Shown: piece after piece, positions 58,664 through 64,000 of the stretch
How positions within the stretch are numbered: position 1 is the first letter of the stretch
Layout of the letters: each line of letters opens with the position of its first letter
Source: Atopsyche davidsoni
Taxonomy: Eukaryota > Arthropoda > Insecta > Trichoptera > Hydrobiosidae
Assembly: GCA_022113835.1 (NCBI GenBank)
Contig: JAILWY010000011.1
Coordinates: 4,836,001-4,900,000 of the forward strand
Length of the DNA: 64,000 nucleotides
Reading direction: 5' to 3'
Position numbers and translations under genes: made by a program
Notes under the pieces: model-generated
Told to the model about the DNA's origin: nothing
Databases searched by the model: none
The model's input: the letters and a program-made list of their open reading frames with translations, nothing else

Positions 58664-58920
58664 TATTATGCTCATGTCTGAATATTTGAGACAGCAACAA
58701 TGCGAATAATTTAGGCATTTTAAATGTGAAGAATTAAAATACCATGGGCCGACCTCTGAATGCTCAAATAAAGTGAACTGACTATAAAAAGCTATTTTGT
58801 AAAGATCCAAGAAAAAAGAGGCACTGAAAGTAGAAAGCTAAGCTAGTAGCAGGAAATTTATATGTCCATTGAGATGGTCACCAACCTCTTCCGATGAGAG
58901 TCACTTCAAGAAGAAGAGAA
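58664..58920 (+). mobile_element. Decayed LINE 3' end
   Basis: The 3' part GAGATGGTCACCAACCTCTT followed by CAAGAAGAAGAG matches the ends of the LINE copies at 44565 and 44592. Upstream, AAAATACCATGGGCCGACC aligns loosely with the KI-W-D segment of the same LINE tail. No readable frame remains. Confidence 0.55.
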
Positions 58921-61900
58921 TAATATATTTAATAGTATTCTGTATTCCGGGGAATGCGAAGGCTTACGAGTTTACGTTAAGTGTTTTTTTTATCAATTTA
59001 ACCAATTCCGATGGAAACTTTTCCAGTATTTTTGGTAGCAGACATGCAAAAAACTGCGCTCGGCCCCCGGAGCGGTCGGAATATTAAATATTCCCTTTTG
59101 GTGTCTCAAATGGGCCGGAATTCTTGTATTTCTCGATAACTCAGTTTTGGATGTAAATTTACCGGCGAATTGCTTGAGGGTAGCAAAGTGTGCTGGAAAT
59201 GATTGTGATTTATTTATTTCGACTTTATCTGGTTTCATGAAAACTGAAAATTTATTCTATATAATATGTACAAAAATATAAATATTTTTTATTTTATCAA
59301 TTTTGTACACGTTTATGAAAATGATTTCTCATACTTTTGTTAGTATACATTACTACTTTTAAGAAGGTAGTAATTATTATATTTTAATCCAATACTGACG
59401 TAAAGTATAATAAAATATTCTTATCATCATAACATAAATAAACTAAAACATAAATAAATTATATGATTTATGTTTAAGTAAATCATCTTCAGTTCATGTT
59501 TATATATTATTTATGAATGCTATGTGCGTATATTAATTGATGAATATTTTAAATCAAAACAATTTACAATATCACTTGACATCATTATAACCAAGGCTAT
59601 AATAATAAAACCATGACTTGTTTTTTTAATTAAAAAAATGTCAAATGCCCTTATTGTAAATTTATTATTCAACAGTTATGTTATATATTATTTGATGCAA
59701 ACAGTAAATAATTAAAAATAAGCAGATTTAAAACACATTATTGCAGTCGCATGGGCTTATACAAGCGTTAACAAGTATTAACGAAGCTGTTATTTATTAA
59801 GAGTATCTGTAAATCAAATATTTTGTTGTATTATTGTTATTATAATTTAGATAAATACCACATCATCTTTTTTAAAACGCTAGTAATATTTTTACAGTTT
59901 TATTCTTTCTTTACCATAAATTGATATTTGCTCAAAACAAAAAAAAAAAATCACTGCTACAGATTATACGCGATTAACGCGGACACAGCCTCAATTGCAT
60001 TTGACTGTTTCAAAACGCTTGCCTATTAACTTGAATACGTAAATAAACATGATGAAGTGTGTATTAACCCGTTTTCATTTAAAAATTGATGATGCTGTAA
60101 CTCGGCCCATTTTTCGTCCATCAGGAGAGCTCATCGACTGCTCCCGGGGTTCATCCAGTGCGGCGTAGTAATCTTGTTGATCCCCGGAATTAACACGTCA
60201 TGAAGTTAGCCGGGGGGGTAAGGGGGTGGTTGGCACCTGGGGCTCGCTACCTGCCCGCCGAGGGTCGGGAAGTTTCAGGAGAAAAACTATCTTACCCAAG
60301 AACTCGTATAAAAATACTTCAAATTGAAAACCCGGTAATAATTCTGCAGACTTGGAAATTACTGTCAAACATCAAAGCTTCACAAAAATATTTTTTTTTT
60401 ATGATTTGGCACAAAATTTGACAGCAATGTTCAAACGACACATGTTTATTAAAGCTCAGAGTATTTATTTATCATTTGAATAATCAGAATTAATTAGTAA
60501 AAGGACGATTCAAGTTTTCGCTCAGCATCTATGGATTGGACCTGAGCCATGAAAAAAATCGAAAATCTTCCTCGTCGTTTCACATGTGAATCGATTACAT
60601 AGTATAATAGATCCATTTTACTGAAACAAATTATTTCAGGAACGTGAAAATACACTCACCAAAAATTATTATTTATACTAATTCTAGCCATACTTTTTAT
60701 ATTGAAAAGATTTGATTGGTTTTACTAAGAAATTAAGAACATAATTTATGTATAATTAAACATTGTGGAAATCAATTATATAAAATGATAATTAGTTTAA
60801 ATTACAAAAATCATGATAATGAAGTATGCATGAAAATGAATTATAATATTTTAAAAATCTCCACATCTTTAAATATTTTTTTATTCTTGTGATAATATAT
60901 TGCGTCTTGTTGGTAGAAATTTTTACTAATGGAGAGCTCGAGTCCCACCATTTCTCACGCTTACATAGTTTTTAAGTTATTACTCATTTAAAAACATTTT
61001 ATGAATACTAATTACGACTATAAGAAAAAAGATAAATTCTGGCGCATAACTCAGAAAGAGAGTGAAACACTTTTCTATAATAAATTGCGTTTTCACCTGT
61101 ATTTTTGGGTAAAGTAAAACACATGTTTTTCATGGAAACACTTCAACAGTTATTATTCTTGGAGAATTGCTTTAAATTCAATATGATTTTCAGAAATATT
61201 TTTGTATCGAATAAAAAAACTTAGGTTCTATTTTATTTCTACCCTCAAATAAGTTAAAGATGCTTTTCTGCTGGATGTGGATCCCTGTGTATTTTTTTGT
61301 ATCTTTCAATTTTCACGGGCCGAAGTCTCATATCTGGAGTTTTTACGCACTCACAGGCTTTCGGGGTCAGGCTGATTGGCATTTCCGCCTTTCCTTACCC
61401 CAGGGTACCACAACTGCCCCCCGACAGTTATCACCTAATATAGCAAAGCGGTCCTACCCTAACGCTAACTTAGGTTATCTGGAGTTTCATTCATTCTCTT
61501 AAGGCTTTTGGTAATTTTAGTTAACTGAAAATTGTTTCGCAAAACACAAATTTATTCTTGAGTTTTCTAAGTATCATTATAGTTAATTTTATAGAAGTAG
61601 TTTAGGTGAACATCTTAGGTATCTCTGCGTTGATTGTTTGTTGTGTATAAATTTCAAACCCCTTCAATTATCAGTACTGAAAAGAAAGAAAACGTTTATC
61701 TTTGATCTAACTCTGTTATATTGGTGGCTTGTTTCATTCAATTCAACATTTTATTCTTATAAAATTTTACTACTAAAATTATTATCGTTATATCAAATGA
61801 TGAATTTAAAGAAATATCAACGAAAAACAAATATACACAAAAGCGTCAAAATCAGACAAATTAAAGAAACCATGAAATTATATTTGTAAGCTTTGGAATA

Positions 61901-63878
61901 GTCCGATTTAATATAAGTTATTTTTTAGGTGTGACCAGCGAATTAACCTGCTTTTACTGCTCAAATGTTTTCATTTTTATTTTCCTTTATAACAAATTAT
62001 ATCATGCGAATTTTTGAGAAGGATTCGGGAGTATAGAGATTATAAATAAGATTTTTTGCGTGCGATATTCCCCCAGGAAGAGGCCTCTCCTCTTGGTAAT
62101 GAGCCAATCTAATATCCATGAAATTAAGGCGCACCCCGCCAGAGGAGAACTCAGAGCTTTTTTAAGCAGAAAAGCTCATTTTGTTCTACCAAGACACCGC
62201 TGAGACGAAAAATACTTTGAAAAATGTTTAAAAATTCACATCAGAATGTATATTTTTTTATTTGGTTTTACTTACAGGTAGACAAAATTATATTATCATC
62301 ACAGCATTTTTATTCATTGCTTTTATTATAATGTAAAAAGATTCTTTAAGGATATTTAAAAGTCCATCCTTTGCGTTAAGCAGATGATATATTATTAAAA
62401 AAGATTGATACTGAATTTTAACTGCTTTGAGATTAGAAATGCAAATATGAAATGACACCTTTATTTTTTAAATCTCTAAGATCTTAAAATATATATTCAC
62501 ACCAAGTAAAAAATTGAGTAAACTTTTATCGCTTACGATTTCGTTACTTTAATTTATTTTAAACGATAAGAAAAATAATCATCGAATCGTTTATACGAAG
62601 TGAAGATTTATTATAAAAGTATTTGGTTTTCGTTTCGACTTTTGATTTTTTGATGGCATTTAGACACAAATTTAAACCTACTTTTATAATTTATAAAAAA
62701 ATAACAATGTTTGTGAGTCCTTGAATTTTTTTGTAATATACGTTACAAAGTCATAGAAATCAATGCAGAAAAAAATGAATTTTTATACGCAAATCATAAC
62801 ACAATCAAATTTTTTTTTTGAGGTAGTAATTTAGTGAGTATGTAAATAACATTTTAAAAAGCTAAAATTAGTATTAATTTCCCAATCAGACAACTGACCT
62901 TTCGAGTTTATTGAATCACCTCCGCCATTATGAATTTCATAAATTATCCACAAACAGCTCTGACTGACTTTTGTACAGATGTTTGCATAATTCATCATAA
63001 CGTATTGCAGAACTTTCTATATTTATAAAGCGTTTAATGAATGCTTCTCCGGTGAAGCTGAAATCGATTCGCCAGAAAAATAAAGCAATTCGTCTTATTT
63101 TTTGTATATAAAGCTACTTTGTTCGGCCCCATTAGGTTGTAGATTTATTTGTATGTGATACTAGAGGGTGAAACGTTTAATTTATATCAGAAGCAGTGAC
63201 CTCTTAAATATGCATCGTCAAAGATATTTTACCATAAGATTTTTGATACTTAAGCAATACTTCTTGAAAATGCTCTTTAATCTGAAAATATCTATTTTAT
63301 TGTTTAAAAATACAAATAATATGACCACAAGTAAAATACTAGCAACAGGTACCGTAACGTAATTAAGGTGCAAAAACAGTTTTTCCTGTCTAAGGAATTT
63401 ATAAGACAAAACTTAAAAACATATAAATGTTCAAACGAATTTAACTTATTCATTTCCAACATTTATATCTTATGATATTTTAAAATAAAGATGCATTACT
63501 GTCATTGATAACTGATATTTTTAAATTTAAAATGTTTAATGATACTTTTCATTTTAAAATTGCTGTTAGACAATCAATTTTGTTCAAAGGTTTTATCATA
63601 AAAAATATAAAATAAACTATAACTTTATTTGCTGAAATACTTTTGAACTGAGTGTAGACTCAGTTGTATTGCTGGTGATTTTTATAAATATTTTTTAAAA
63701 TATAATTATTTGGAAAGTCAGACACAATATAAATATAACAAGCTCTAACTAAGCGAGAGTATTTTCTAAAAAATAACAATAGAGTATGTGAAAAATTTGT
63801 CATACAAGACGAATCGAATAAAATATATCTGGGATATTTGGCTTAGTATGTTTATGTTGTCTGCAGATTTCTTTACAC
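58921..63878. other. AT-rich DNA with scattered GC-richer blocks
   Basis: No exon recognised. Less AT-rich blocks lie at about 59030-59180, 60100-60290 (GTTAGCCGGGGGGGTAAGGG), 61300-61450 (open plus frame 61260-61502, unassigned), 62040-62210 and 63030-63130. Regularly spaced short blocks in a long AT-rich stretch are what conserved non-coding elements of a big intron look like, but this is inference from base composition alone. Confidence 0.4.
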
Positions 63879-64000
63879 CAGTGGTCCCCAACCCTATGCC
63901 CGTGGGTACCCTGGTGCCCGCCGACTGTTTCACGTGTGCCCGCCACTATGCGACCACGATAAAAAAATATTTTTTATACAATAAAATGTAATGAAAAAAA
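63879..64000 (+). mobile_element. Left end of a hAT element running off the window
   Basis: CAGTGGTCCCCAACC at 63879 is a typical hAT terminus, followed by a GTACCCTGGTGCCCGCC-rich subterminal region like that of the other hAT ends here. The target duplication and right end lie beyond the window. Confidence 0.6.

Noticed and set aside
61260..61502. 80-codon plus-strand open frame
   Set aside because: Product unlike any family known to me and no splice sites fit; listed as part of a GC-richer block instead.

Overview
This is a nuclear genomic window from an arthropod, almost certainly an insect. The DNA is AT-rich, with intron-split genes using GT-AG splice sites, CpG-rich promoter patches, and abundant hAT, mariner, LINE and tRNA-derived SINE debris. 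The protein matches are insect-like (the 373-residue SNF5 protein is nearly colinear with Drosophila Snr1). I cannot fix the order. Gene identities come from recognising the protein families by eye; no search was run.

Left part (1-28 kb) is gene-dense. The first three coding exons of a class I phosphatidylinositol transfer protein (vibrator-type) lie on the minus strand, with the rest beyond the left edge. Next comes a complete four-exon PIG-L GlcNAc-PI de-N-acetylase on the minus strand. It is head-to-head, 482 bp apart, with a complete seven-exon SNF5/Snr1/SMARCB1 chromatin-remodeller subunit on the plus strand. After a roughly 5.7 kb gene-poor gap comes a complete five-exon mitochondrial citrate carrier (scheggia/SLC25A1) on the plus strand, with a CpG-rich first exon and a 4.8 kb first intron. 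All exon phases were checked by hand and join without frameshift.

Middle (28-39 kb): I reconstruct a two-exon minus-strand gene at 32751-33691 for a 232-residue protein I do not recognise. It has a Ser/Thr/Pro/Lys-rich N-terminal half. Its C-terminal half has a mirror-symmetric cysteine pattern (C-x7-C-x3-C-x21-C-x3-C-x7-C) that would suit a disulphide-stapled helical hairpin. This is the best candidate here for an undescribed gene. Then comes an array of about eleven units of a 173-bp satellite (about 36.2-38.1 kb). It abuts a GC-rich, TATA-containing promoter and a probable first exon whose splice donor is at 38749.

Right part (39-64 kb) has no confidently recognised coding exon. It looks like long intron or intergenic DNA with GC-rich islands and many mobile elements. 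These include a complete non-autonomous hAT element (42636-43692, perfect 8-bp target duplication) carrying 26 copies of a 31-bp repeat with a five-unit higher-order pattern. A second hAT element (49103-51210, perfect 8-bp target duplication) holds a dead mariner. There are also two LINE 3' ends facing each other, a tRNA-Thr-related SINE family with several copies, a pogo-like MITE remnant, two tandem arrays broken by SINE-related insertions, and the left end of another hAT element at the right edge.
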